DNA of 64,000 nucleotides from Cardinalis cardinalis (GCA_014549065.1 JACDOX010000023.1:1677980-1741979); one strand, 5' to 3'. Counted from the first letter of the stretch, positions 1-11,650 are shown. Program-made: numbers and translations. Notes: generated by a model from the letters alone, not told the origin.

Positions 1-1125
1 AATTATAAAACTATTGGTCTCATCCTGCTTTCCTGCATCCTGTGTCTCTCATGTAATGAATCCCCTTGGTTCAGGACCAAGTACAAGTGAGAGCAGTATG
101 GAATTACTGATAATGGGATTTAATGGAACTACTTTATAGCATAACCATTAATAATTTTTTAATCTATTGCTGCTGAATGAATGGTTATAGAGAGGATATA
201 TAGATCTACTCTGAAAGATCAATTCATTTGTAGCCCTTGGCTGGAATTTGAAACTGGTCTTGTAGCTGTGGGTCTAATTTGAGATGAAGAAGATCAAAGT
301 TTGACTGTTGCTCCTGTCAGTCAATTCCCATGTGATCCTTGCATAAGTAACTTATACTGCCTATATTTCAATTCCCTGTTGAAGAAATGGTAAACAGAAG
401 ATTTTATTTGAGGCTTGTTTAGACTAGTCTAAAAGGCATGGATTGGTTCTTACAGTGAAGAAATGTTTAATCTTTTAAAACTTCAGTCAGGAAAAGTTCA
501 TTGCCTGTGAGGCCCTAATTTTGATTGGAATTTATAGAAACCAGGTAGTATTTGATACCTTTAAAATGCAAACAGGCATAACAACTCAATTTATTTCATA
601 ATATTTTGGTGCCTAATTTCAACAGGAATAATTATAACCCAGTGCATCACAATGATGATGATTCCTTGTTTTCCCCTTGGAAAATACAAAGTCACAAAAT
701 TCTCAAGTTCCTGGAGAACCTATTGAACTGAGTCCCATGTCTCCTGCAATAGTGGTAGTAGGGCTGTCTGGAAATAAAGTAGCCAGCGAGCAGGACTGCT
801 TGAAAATCTCTCTTCTTATGTGAAATGTTTAGTGTTTGGATGTGAGCAGCATTTTTTGAGGGTGGAAAGACATACGTTTTCTTACTGCCACTCTTGAGAA
901 GCAAGCAGTTTGTCTCAGTGTCATTGAAATCTGGCTCCCATGCTCAGGCCATGGCTGGTGATGGCTGTGGGCTGCCTTGGCAATGTCTGCATCCTCCCTG
1001 TGGAGCTAAGCTGGAAGCTTCACCTGGCTGGGTCAGCGCATGGGCCTGGTAGATTCATTGTCATTACTGGTGAGTAAAGCACTCCCAGAACTTGTCCTCC
1101 TCTCCTTCCCAGAGAACAACATTGT

Positions 1126-1153
1126 CTTGTGGTGCTTTGCTTGTGGTGCTTTG
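1126..1153. repeat. 14-bp tandem duplication
   Basis: The unit CTTGTGGTGCTTTG occurs twice head to tail (1126-1139 and 1140-1153) without mismatch. It is probably a replication-slippage product. No coding or structural role is visible. Confidence 0.8.
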
Positions 1154-4100
1154 CTGTGGGTCATGTAATGGAAAGGCAGCAGTGCATCAGGGATATCCAT
1201 CAGGAACCTACTGAATTGAGAATTTGTGTGGCAGTGAAGACTGTGCACACATGACCATAAGTTTTTCACAAGGAGGAGACTCAGTTATGTATGAAGCACA
1301 ATGCAGTAGGTTGCTACTGAATTTACGTTTGCAAGCAAAGCCTGTAAATCTCAAGGAGTCCTTGGCAAACATTGATTTGCAAATTTTAATCTGATAATCA
1401 CAAACTTTCAAACTGTACTTGAAAATTTGTTTGGATAACAAGTAAAAAATGCAAAAGTAAAATTATGAAGGACTTTCATCCGTCCATAAGAGGAAATCAA
1501 AGTGCATGAGCAAACTGAGAGCCCACTGCTGCATGGCATAGCACATGCTCCGTGCTGTGCTGAGAATGTTTTAACAGTCAGTGGGAGCCAGAGCCTCAAT
1601 ACCTCTCAAAATCTGTCTCTCTGCTTTACATTCTTACTGCTTTCTTTGAGGGGGAGGAAGGTTTGAAGGTCACAGAATTGGGCCATTTGTGTAACCAGAA
1701 CCAGATGATTAATTACTTTTTTAAAGATTTTGTTTCTCTGAAAATTTTGTCCCAGAAAAGCACGAGGACACACAAAGTCTGTGGTTGAAATTAAATTACA
1801 TTAAGATTACAGAAATATTGCACATCACAGTTCTATGGAAGTAGCTTTTCATTGTTTAGCATAAGAAAAAGAAAGACTAACAAGTTAGGCTACGCAGCCG
1901 GGGTTCGTGCTGTGTAACTTGTTTTGTAACACATCTTTACATATTGTATACAAGCTGAAAGAACATATATTAGAAAGACTCAGACTGAAAAGAAATCAGC
2001 ACAATTAATATTCAAACTAGATTAACTGTCATTTTAGTTTAAAAAGCCCTCACACTCCATTCTTTCATGCTAACCCCTACAAAAAATTTGGAACTCATCA
2101 CTGGAAATATCACCTCAAAAATCTTTTTCTGCTTTCTGTTATTATAACCAGAGATGTATGTACTCATTGGAGGAAAATAAAAATGAATTTAATTTTTTTT
2201 TAAATCAGAAACAGATCCAGATCAGGATTTCAAAATTATGACAACACTTTTTTTATTTAGATTTCTGGTATGTTCTAGGAAAAATGCTGATTATTATCAA
2301 ATGTGGAAGACTAGGTTGCAAAGCCCATTAAAACCTCTGGGAAAACTGAAAACAATTTTGATGTGCTTTAAATTAGGCTTTTTCTAGAACAGTCTCTGGA
2401 CATAGTGTATGGAATGGACTGAAAAGTATCTTGTTATTCTGCTCCAAAGGCTCTGTTTCCCATGGTAAACTGGCCATTTTGAGCACTGTCAAAAAATCTG
2501 TCTTTTTTGCACTTTTTTGGCCCAGTTTTGGCTTGTGCTATCCAGCTTCTCTCAGTTCGTGACCAAACATTTTTTGGGTGACTGTTGTGGAACTAAGGCT
2601 CTTCCCAAGAGGTAGGACTGATGCTGGCAACTGGATTTAAGTAAAAAGAGGAGGGCTGGTTATGTGAGTCCAGACCATTCTAATGCCATTCATCCTCAGA
2701 GCAGGAGAATGGTTCTGGACACATTACCAGGCCAAAGGTTTAGCAGAAGGGAGGCCTCTGTCAACTCTTATCCAAAAATCACTTTTTTTCAATTAAGTCT
2801 CTGTTTCCAGTTGGGTTTACTCTGGAGGTCTNTTGTAGTTTCTCATTTCCCCTTTCAATTTCCCCTACTCTTGTTGAGCATGTGAGTTGATCCCAGCAGC
2901 AAATGGCAATGGGCAGAACTAAACAGTACTTGCAACAGACAGAATTATATGGAATTCATGCTCTCTTCTGCAGGTCCTCTGCTCTGTGTCTAAAATCTCA
3001 CACCAGGACTATGTTTCCAGGAGCTGGCCACACTAATCCAGGATGAGGAAACACAAAGGGGCTGGTGCCATACCAGCATTTGCTTTTCCAGACCTTAGCA
3101 GGACACTGCTGGGCAGTGCAGCATCCTGGCTGGGACAGGAGGTGAGCAGCAGTGCCATGTCCTCCAGGCTGAGCTGTTCCACAGCTCCCTTAGAAGAAAG
3201 CNAATCCTCAGCTACTTTTCTCCTGGACTGCTTTCTGGTGGTTTTGTCTTACCCTCTCTCAGCACCAGGAGCAGAGTGAGTCCAGTACTTTTATAAGCCC
3301 CACTCTTCATGAATGCCACTGAAAGGTCTTTTAAAAAGACTTTTGATATTCTGAAAGGAATCCCTTTTGCAATGAGCAGCATTGCATGAAAAGGACAATT
3401 TTGTTCTTTTACTGGAGTGAGAGCAGAATTGAGGTTTCTGCAATTTTCCTGTCCGCTGTAACTTTGCTNTAACACAGTCCCCCTGATGCTTCTGGTGATG
3501 ATAAATAAATGTATTTATATGCTGTGCTCTTGCATTCTCGGTACTGAGGAAACAGAACAANAACATACTCTTGTCGATACAAGCACTGCCCTGGGAATCG
3601 ACTAATTAACATAAAGCTCAGCCCTGCAGGGACATTTCCAGGTTCATTTCTTGCTGCCTCAGCAAACTATGGGGTTTGGGCTGTTAACTACTTTCAGATG
3701 CTCTTTGTCTTTCAAGAAAGAAATAAAGAACATCCACATTGCTTTAGGCAAGTTAATGATTCTAAAGAACACTTACCTTTTTACCATATGCTTCATGGCA
3801 GATTAAAATCCTGAAGGAGCTAAGGATTATATACCCTGTACAGTCCTTTGGCACAAAAACATGCATTCTGAACTAAAAGTGAGTGGCTGAATGTGACATT
3901 TACATTCATTGTTTTTCCAGACCTGCATGCTGAGAATGTTTGATTTTACTCAAAATAATACCAAAGCAGTGGTTTTGTAGATGCTTTGATTCCCCAGAAT
4001 CTTTTAAGGTTAAGACAAGCAGTTTACAGTGGCTACTAAGAAAATTGGAGAAACTTGTGTAACAACTTCTGTAAAATTCAAAGGAAAACTGACCTAATTT

Positions 4101-4809
4101 GCAAAGAGGAGATGTGCCTAAAATTTTGAGAAACTCATACTACTTGTCTCTTGCGTGTGATCATATTTGTTTATGTGAAGCATGTACTTTTCATTCATGT
4201 TCTTTTCTTTGGACCACAAGGCAAATGTTTCCTCCATACAGGAAAAATATATGAGAAAAGGAAAATAATTCAAATTAAATGAAATCTGAATTTTACTGGT
4301 AAAGAAAATCTCATTGTTTTTTATTAATTTCCCTAGATTGCTAGATTTGCTCTGCTCCATGTACTGGTTTTTATTATCATTAATCTATTATTAATGGATG
4401 TCTGCCTATTGCTGCTATTTATGAATGAACAAAATCCCATTCAGCAGCTCATAGAAATCAACTGTAGAAAGTAAGAGTAGAAAGATTTTCTGGCAGAGAG
4501 TTGAAAGCTCTCTGGGTCCTCAAGGGCTGCAGCTAAAAGGACTCAGAAGTTACATGTGAGCGAGCACAGATACTTTCCATGTATTTTGGAAAGCAGAAAA
4601 ATAAGTGTATGTGCAAAGTGCACACAGGAGGAAGTCAGCACCTGAGTGCATGCAGATACATGCAGCACCCAGAGTTCTGTTTTGTACACAGGTTTGCTTG
4701 TTGGTGCATGAACAGGCTGATTTGTGCAGGTACTTCAGGCATGACTATCAGAAGACTGGGTGTGTATATTACTGTGTGTGCCTATCAGAACAAGTCATTA
4801 AGGTTACCC

Positions 4810-4845
4810 AAGCACATCTCATTCTGGTATGAATGAGATGTGCTT
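4810..4845. repeat. Perfect 15-bp inverted repeat with 6-base loop
   Basis: AAGCACATCTCATTC (4810-4824) is followed by the loop TGGTAT (4825-4830) and the exact reverse complement (4831-4845). Pairing does not extend beyond the 15 bp on either side. The stem is shorter than a usual microRNA precursor (about 22 bp or more), and no terminal repeats mark it as a MITE. It may have arisen by template switching at a replication fork. The palindrome itself is certain; its function is unknown. Confidence 0.9.
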
Positions 4846-6764
4846 TCACAAACTTTATCCCTCTGGTATGTTTCCCAGCCCTTTCATTTTTTGCCACAAT
4901 TTCAAAGAAAATAGTGCAGTGTTTGCTGAAGATAGACAAAACTCTGAGAAAACAGGCACTGTTTCACTCTTAATCAACTATTCTGAAAAAGTTTAANTTG
5001 GGTCACTGTGGCTTTTAAGTTTCAAAATAGCAAAGTGGATTGAGGGGAACTTAAATCAAACTAGGAGAATGTACAGAAACCAGGAAGGTAGGGGAAGGTG
5101 AAATCTGATATGCAGCCAGAGGATAGCTGGGACAATGTGGGCAGGTTGACACTTTAGAAAAGAAGAGAGACTCGCTGTGACAGATGAGTGACCACAGGGT
5201 GAGGAGTCAGAGGCAGAGAAAAGGAAAGAGTGCTACAGCAGTATTTTGAAGAGGATGAGGCATGAAGTGTGAGTTTTGGGTTGATCACAAGAATGCCAGC
5301 CTTGTGCCCCTCTTGCACTTGGAACTTCACCAGCTGTCTGTGAAAGTCACTGAGGATCTTAATTTCCTCTTATGCCCATCCACACGAGCACTGCCAATTT
5401 ACTACTGCCACCATCTACTATTACAACTGCTGTGCTCCTTGCAGAGATCTGTGCCATGGGTTTCACTATTTCCAGCACTGCTGATTCTGGGTTCTAGCAA
5501 ACGCAAAGATGCCAAAAACATGCTAATGAAATCTTAGTATTCTTCTTTAGTTACATGTAATTAGATACTACTCTCTTTATCAGCATAATAGCTTTTGATT
5601 AGTTTAGTCTGCTTTTAGTACACTGAAAAGCTTAAGGAAAGCTAGGCATAGCCAACTAGGTTTTATTTAACTTTTCCCTGGAGATTCTTCCCTATATGNA
5701 GTGAATTGTGGCTGTCTGTCATACAACAGCAGCATGCTAAAACAGAGGGAACAGTGCATTTTGCCTTTATTGTCAGGAAGTGTCAGAAGTATTAATAGCC
5801 TAAATTTTGCTAGCTAGCTAAAATTCTCACACTGCAATCTTGTGCATCAGCATTTTTTTTCTACCACAGATGGTCATTTATGTAACATGGTTGGAAATTG
5901 TGGCTGTGTTCCACAGCAACAGGAAAATGGGATACATCTGCACAGTGTGGGGAAAAATACAAGTGAAATAGAAGTATGCAAGCATTTAAATTACAGGGAA
6001 ACAGGACTGCGATAAGCCCTGGACTACATGAGCAGGAAGAGAGTGTCAGCCTCACCCATGCCCTGAAAAAATGGTCACATTCGTGGGCTACTCTATTGTA
6101 CTGAGTGGAAGTTTGTTTATGTGGGACCTTCCTTCCCTCAGGACTTCCTCTGAGAGGAAATGTCGTCACTGTTCAGTAGGGGTCAATTGTTATGCATTCA
6201 AAACTCAGACATAAAATAGTATCACTGAATTCAACAAAGTGGAAAGGAATAACTAAGATTTGTCCATTTACGTATTTAGAAACGTGCCACAGCTATTCTT
6301 GCTCACTAATGCTTTCAGAGAGCTGAGAAAAATCCTACAAGTGGAGTAGCTGGGATAATATTGTTTTAATGTATCCCAAACACACTACTCAGTATTTGAT
6401 GAATCTCACTTTTTTCAGCCCTGCTATCGGTCTGTGGCTGATGTGGGAATATGATTTAAATGGAAAAAGGCTAAAAAGACTGCAACTTTAAAACCAGAGT
6501 TGTGCTCTCATGGCAATACTCAGCCAAGTTGGTTCTGTGTCTTGGACCGAACTGCTCTGAATCTTAGTTGCTCTGGATGAGCACTTTTCTGAGGACATAT
6601 TTGCAGCTGAGGTGTCCCTACAGTTTTACTTTTTATATTGTGATGAAGCAGGAATATTGTTTGAGATAAAAGGAGCTAATATTGGTGTTGTTTTGCCTTT
6701 GTCATTGTGTCATCAGTCAAACAAAACAGCTCTTTAAGGAACTTATGNGTGGGGAACAGGCTGA

Positions 6765-7020
6765 GCTCTTGGAATGACGGAATAGCAGATGTTGGAAGAG
6801 CTCTCTGCAGATCACCTCATCCAACCTGGTTTAGGCAGGGTCAACTTAAGCAACTTGCCCAAGACACTGTCCACTTAGATTTTGACTCCAAGTAGGGGAG
6901 ACTCTACAACCTCTCTGAGCAACATGCTCCAGTCACCTTGGTCACCTTCATGGTAAAAAAAAATAAATTGGTCCTTAGTTTAAATGGAATTTTCTGCATT
7001 TTGGTTTGTGATTTTTGATT
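6765..7020 (-). mobile_element. CR1 LINE fragment, 3' end, minus strand
   Basis: Read on the plus strand, this block shows the reverse complement of the avian CR1 3' region. It starts with a degenerate terminal repeat (GGAATGACGGAATAG), then CATCCAACCTGG, GGCAGGGTCAAC, GCAACTTGCCCAAGACACTGTCCA, ACTCTACAACCTCTCTGAGCAAC and GGTAAAAAA, ending with a relic of the TTTAAATGGAATTT phrase. Only about 250 bp of the non-coding tail survive, as is usual for 5'-truncated CR1 copies. Divergence from the consensus I remember looks substantial, which implies an old insertion. The right-hand boundary near 7020 is uncertain, because weak similarity may continue for another 40 bp. It encodes nothing. Confidence 0.85.
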
Positions 7021-7752
7021 GTCCAGGTGCTTTTGTCAAGCTCATGGTAACTGTGCTGTTTTGGCATCAGCCACGGCAGAAAGCAGACAGAGNCACACTC
7101 ACAAGTGTGACTGGTAAGCCCTGGTCTGTTCCCCTCCCACAAGATGTTGTTAGCAATCTTTTCCTCTTAGGTGAGTAGAGGGGTCACCTAAGAGGGGTTT
7201 TTCTCTAGACATAAGTGGGGTCACACTCTTGTATCCATTTTGCATTAGGGATACCTGTGGGGTACCAGATTANAAAGGAATGTTGGGAACCAACGAGGAT
7301 CCAGAGCAGTATCTGTTTGTCCAGAGAGGCACCACCACCACCACGAGCAGTGCTGAAGTCTCTTGACAGTCTCTCGAGCTGTCAGTGTCCATGAAGTCCT
7401 CTTCCCTACTGCACAGTCTGGACTAAAAGTAAGTTGCTAATCCTCTCCCACACAGATTTTCCTGAGGGTCCAGTAAAACAATCAGGGGAACAGGAAAACA
7501 TAATTTAATCTTTCCAGTGGGAAACTTAATTCCCCTCTAAAGAAAACCTATAAAATAGAGCATATCACAACACTACAAACTGATGTCAACCTCTCTTTTA
7601 GATAAAGCACCNTAATCTAGGAGTTTGGGTCCTGAACCAACATGCTTGAACCAATTCCTCCCTCCTTCCCAGCTTTCTCTGTCTCCTCCTCTCCCTAGCC
7701 AAGTCTCATGACGGCAGTACCCAAGTTTTCTGCGCAGGAACCAGTGGAGGGG
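7021..7752. other. Non-coding stretch between CR1 relic and regulatory-like block
   Basis: No gene is recognised. There is a short CAC triplet run near 7329-7340 and otherwise mixed-composition sequence that becomes pyrimidine-rich towards its right end. Nothing else can be supported. Confidence 0.6.
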
Positions 7753-7753
7753 C

Positions 7754-7816
7754 TTTCCTTTTCCTTTTCATTTTTTTCCTTTTCCTTTCCCTTTCCCTTT
7801 TCCTTCTCCCCCCTCC
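7754..7816 (+). repeat. Polypyrimidine tract (C/T simple repeat)
   Basis: A run made almost only of C and T, built on CCTTTT and CCCTTT units, ends in a C-rich stretch. It sits directly 5' of the CpG-rich block. Such homopurine/homopyrimidine runs can adopt non-B structures and are common beside vertebrate promoters. It also explains the long Phe/Ser-rich and Lys/Glu-rich conceptual ORFs on the two strands, which I do not regard as genes. Confidence 0.85.
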
Positions 7817-8165
7817 GCTGTCCTTTCTGCCCGCCGGGCCCGGGCCGTCCCAGGCCACCAGGCCCATCTGAAAGAATGTCGCCTGTGAGGCAGAAATTCC
7901 CACCATGGGAATCGCGCCTCTGTGTCGCACAACAAAGGCCACCGCATTGTGTCCCTGTTAAGCGGGTGTTAAAATGCGCATATGTTGCCAGGGCTATTGC
8001 AGGCCAGGGCCCATTTAGGAAGCGGAGGTTTTTCCCGGCCGCTGGCTGCTCTGAATCCCCCATATTAGCACATTAGCGCACATGCGGCCTCCTTATCAGA
8101 TTAGCTACACTTGTCACAGATTAGTTCACCCTGTGAAGGAGCCGCAAAGGTACCTTTGACCGTTC
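7815..8165. promoter_or_regulatory. CpG-rich, motif-dense block; candidate enhancer or promoter
   Basis: My hand count gives about 19 CpG dinucleotides in roughly 350 bp, an observed/expected ratio near 0.7, against almost none in flanking DNA. The block contains ACAAAGG (SOX/TCF-type, near 7932), ATGCGCAT, a GATA-type CTTATCAGA (8092-8100), four ATTAG words between 8074 and 8124, and a near CArG box (CCATATTAGC). Dense, mixed, low-repeat sequence like this is typical of vertebrate conserved non-coding elements near developmental genes. Conservation itself was not tested. No exon or TATA box is evident, so an enhancer or an orphan CpG island is as likely as a promoter. Confidence 0.45.
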
Positions 8166-8320
8166 ATTCAAAAGAGCCAGAAAAGTTTTTTTTTTCTTGT
8201 CTTCAACCATCAGAGTGCAAAGCGAATTAAAAGGAAAGTCTCTCTCCCTTTCTCCCTCTCTCTCCCCGCCTCATTTTGGTAACAGGATAACTAAAGGATA
8301 GCTGCTGCGGTGGGCTACAC

Positions 8321-8460
8321 ACAGGGAGGTATTAATGGACACCTAATATTCATCTAGAAAATATTTATTTAACCCCTTAAAAACGTTGATGTGTTTTCTT
8401 TCCTCACCGATGTCAACAGTCCTTTGAGAAATGACCTTCCTGAAGTTCAGAGTGGATTTT
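8321..8460. promoter_or_regulatory. Candidate conserved non-coding block (AT-rich, homeobox/MEF2-like words)
   Basis: Close to the CpG-rich block lies a non-repetitive segment with GGTATTAATGG, CACCTAATATTC, AAAATATTTATTTAA and TTAAAAACG. These are words of the type bound by homeodomain and MEF2/FOX proteins. It has no coding potential and no repeat similarity. I infer a regulatory role only from texture and position; a cross-species alignment would decide it. Confidence 0.3.
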
Positions 8461-8843
8461 TTTATGTTTTGCTTTTTTGTCTCCCCCTTCCCCTCCTTTT
8501 CCATTACAGTTAATTTGCAGCGTGATTCAGTGGTCTCTATTCTGCAGATTAGGGGTAGGGGAGAGGAAAAGACTTGCTAATGGCTCGTTACATTATTTTT
8601 TTAACCCATCTTTCTCCTTAAAATGTTTTGATAGCTGGTGAAACAAGCAGTGACTCAAAATACCTTTGGTATGACTTGCAGTCTACACAGGCATTAAGGC
8701 TGAGCCTAGAGAAGACAATAACGCCTTGGAAGTGCAGTGACAGCAGTGACACTCATCCCTGAATGAACCTGCGGTGAAGGAGGCCCAGAAAGCTACAAAA
8801 ACATACAGCTGAAATTGCTGGCTAGCATTCACACCTTTGGCAC

Positions 8844-8864
8844 AAAAAAAAAAAAGAAAAAAAA
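8844..8864 (+). repeat. Poly(A) simple repeat
   Basis: Twelve A residues, one G, then eight A residues. It is low-complexity sequence only. Confidence 0.9.
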
Positions 8865-9181
8865 GTGGAAGGAAATTGTGGCGAGGAAGGAATGCAGCAA
8901 TTCCTCACACCTCAGTGCTTTCTAGGGGAGGTGTTTCACATCCTTGTGCCAGGTGTTGCACTACTGAGCTCAGCTGGAGCTTGGCCACCGCTGCAGATGA
9001 GCTGTGCTGCCTGCATGTGGCAGAGGGGACAAACCCAAGACAAACGGACTGACCTTCCCTCTGTCATACGTGTAGGCTCTGAGAGTAAACCTTCAATCAC
9101 CACTCAGGGGTCTGGTGCAGAATATTTTATCTAGGAAATGAAGAAGAAATCACAGACTAAATTGGGACTGTTTTTTGGTGG

Positions 9182-9198
9182 TTTTTTTTTTTTTTTTT
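9182..9198 (+). repeat. Poly(T) homopolymer
   Basis: An uninterrupted run of 17 T. No flanking target-site duplication was seen. Confidence 0.9.
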
Positions 9199-9639
9199 AA
9201 ACTTTAATTGCAGGTAACCAAACTGCATTATTACTAGAAGAACTTTAACTGCTAATTCTTTTTTCTTCCACAAATACTGGAGCATAATCGACGATATTTT
9301 TTACTAGTCTGTTTCTTCACACAGGCTGAAACCTGGCTGGTTGNGTGTGCTGTTTGTAAACAGCAGAAAGTACAATAGATCTTTTGTAAAGGCACTAGCA
9401 TGTTACCAGAGGCTGGAGTTTCAGTGCTGCTGAGCAAACCTCCCAACAGTGTGCCCTGAAGTGCACGCAATCATACTGTCCTGAGACCACAACTTTAGGG
9501 TCAGAGCTCTTCTTTTTGGTTCTGGGATCATTTGACAGCTAAATCTTAGTGGTGACTCAATTTGTAGCTTCTGTTGAAATGCAACAATATTTCTCCTATG
9601 GTAATTTTTTATTTTATTTTGTTCAAGTCATAGTGCTCC

Positions 9640-9658
9640 CCCAATAAGGGGGCGCTGT
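9640..9658 (+). promoter_or_regulatory. CTCF-like motif
   Basis: CCAATAAGGGGGCGCTGTG contains an intact AGGGGGCGCT core of the vertebrate CTCF consensus. The bases 5' of the core fit less well than the usual CCAC context. The match is in otherwise AT-rich DNA, where such a G-rich core is unusual. Occupancy cannot be judged from sequence. Confidence 0.4.
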
Positions 9659-11359
9659 GAAGCATTTGGGAAACCATCCCTTGGAACCCTACGTCAAGAA
9701 AACTTACAGCACTGATGAGCTCCAAGCTATAAACAACTCCAATTTCTGATCTAGAGAGTGAGGCAACAGCAGTAACAGCAAAGCAGGGAGAAATATGTGG
9801 GAGAAATCAAACAGCTGGACCCTTCTTTTGCTTCTTTTTAGTTGTTGAAAATGGTCTCCATGTTAGAAAGTTACCAGAAGAGTTCATTGGGACATCTGAT
9901 CCTTCTATTGTCAGGAAGGATGATAAAACCCTACATTACTAATTTCCTGTATTGTTCTCTGATACAAAGCATCAGTATTGTTATTTTTATACTTCCACAT
10001 GCACCTAGTTCAGCATAGCAATTTCAAAATTCTATTATGTTATGTATGAATATATATGTGGTGTTAACTAACTTTTTCCAGTTTTTAATTTTTGTTTTGA
10101 AATGGTGTGAAATGAAAAGGAACATTGAAAGTAGAATGCTAGTTGAAAATCTATTATTTCCCTGTCAGGCTAGGAATTCTTTCTATGTTTCTCAGTCTTT
10201 CAGTTTTTCAGTCTTCCACAGACGCCTTTCAAATGCACCTACTGTGACTCTATGTAGTTTATGGACTGCCTTGAGTCATTAATCTGAATTTAGCAAAGCC
10301 GTTTTGTGGATGACCTTTCTGGTTTTATCCCAGAGCTAGAAAAACTGCAGAGCTAAAGGCCTAAATTCATCTCTTCCTCAAATAAGCACATAGGAGTCTG
10401 GGCCAGAGTATGAATCTTCTGTTTCCATTAGTTATTGTTATTGTGCCACCTGTTTTTCCAGTGTGAGTAAAGGGTCCCAGTTTGAGAGATCCTGTTGAAT
10501 GTGAAAGTGCTGACTTTCACACACCCCTTAATTGAGTGTTGTCTGTAACAATGTGTTTTGGTGCTGATTATGTAAATTTGAGTATTTTTGAGAACCTGAT
10601 TCAAATCCAAGCAGTAATNTTCCATTCCCCCAACCCAAAATTTAACCTCAGTCTATTAAGTGTTTGATTTTGAATCTAAATGATAAAACAATCTGTCTTG
10701 CTTGCCTTGAGCAACAGAGTCTAGGATCAAGACCTGTGGAATTTTATGTTTTGATTCATGTAGTTGGGTCCATGGCACTTTTCTGATAACTTTGTGTTTC
10801 TTCTCTCTCACAACAACAGGCAGTGTGGCAGCCTGGTCTGTAAGTTACCAGTGCAGTTGTGACATACAGCATGTGGGGTCAGAAAGCAGTAGGGAGGCAG
10901 TGCCATGGGGATGGAGATGCAGACCTACTGCTGGCTGTCACCCATATGTGCTGGAAAAAGAGGAAAGCTTGCACAGCATGTTTCCTGTCAGGAGCTGAGC
11001 ATCACTGCTCCCCTCCCCAGCCCTGTCACCTACCCTGTCACTTTTGTCACCTCAAGTGGTCTGGCTCATGTGCAGAGAAAAAACTTAACATGGCACACAG
11101 CTTTGAGCCTTCAGTTCCTTGACACAGCTCTTNAAAGAAACTTCTTGGCTTTGGTCATTTTATGACATAAAAGAAACACACAATTTTATTTGAACTATCC
11201 ATGAACTTTTAAAAACTAACGTCTATCAAAATAGCAACAGCACATTATTGAATTTTATGAGTAGCCCTTACTTGTTTCACCAAGCATCTCCTTNTTTTAG
11301 CACACTGGATTAAACTCAGGCTTCATCAGACATGAACAGTAAATCAATTATTTTAAAGA
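9659..11359. other. AT-rich non-coding DNA
   Basis: Only short, interrupted ORFs are seen. No repeat family or RNA gene is recognised. A slightly GC-richer stretch at about 10.82-11.05 kb has no identifiable content. Confidence 0.6.
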
Positions 11360-11650
11360 CAGGAGAGCTGCTTGGCTTACAAGTCTTTCCCATGCTGATG
11401 AACTCCTGTGAGCTGCATGGCTGCTGACCTGGTCTGGGAGCCTTGTTCTAATTGGGAATGTTGCTCATTGTGAGAGCCCCCTACGCAAATCCCGATGCTT
11501 GGTGTGCGGATTTGCATTCCAATGCTCTCTGCGCTCTGTAAGGGTGTGCAGGGCTGGTGTGCTGGCTCTCCAAGCACAATGGCAATTATGGATACGTGTC
11601 TCTGGGCCAACAATTATTTCCATGTGCTTGCTAAATGAGTGCAGGGAGAG
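11360..11650. promoter_or_regulatory. Candidate conserved enhancer with octamer inverted repeat
   Basis: This low-repeat block carries a perfect POU octamer ATTTGCAT (11510-11517) and a related ACGCAAAT (11483-11490). These lie within an 8-bp perfect inverted repeat, GCAAATCC (11485-11492) and GGATTTGC (11508-11515), with a 15-bp spacer. Near 11577-11590 it also has CAATGGCAATTATGG (SOX-like ACAATGG next to homeodomain TAAT) and near 11610 AACAATTATTTCC. This combination of POU, SOX and homeodomain words is characteristic of neural and developmental enhancers. Whether it is conserved is not tested, and there is no coding signal. Confidence 0.4.

Larger units (their letters stand above)
1..6764. 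other. AT-rich non-coding DNA, no gene recognised
   Basis: All ORFs here are short (about 100 codons or fewer), frequently interrupted, and unlike any family I know. No CR1 3' end, LTR or RNA gene was recognised. The only structured items are a 14-bp direct duplication near 1.13 kb and a perfect hairpin near 4.82 kb, listed separately. A small CpG-containing patch around 1890-1915 stands out slightly from the AT-rich surroundings but is too short to interpret. This may be intergenic or intronic DNA. Confidence 0.7.
8461..9639. other. Non-coding stretch with A/T homopolymers
   Basis: The stretch holds a 12-A run followed by a second A run (8844-8864) and a 17-T run (9182-9198). It has no recognised gene or transposon. 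The T run could be the trace of an old retroposed tail on the minus strand, but no body sequence is recognised next to it. Confidence 0.6.

Noticed and set aside
1890..1925. GGGGTTCG word resembling a tRNA B box
   Set aside because: No A box, cloverleaf or terminator at tRNA spacing is visible.
7695..8076. 122-codon ORFs on both strands
   Set aside because: They are driven by the polypyrimidine tract (Ser/Phe repeats on plus, Lys/Glu repeats on minus), with no recognisable protein.
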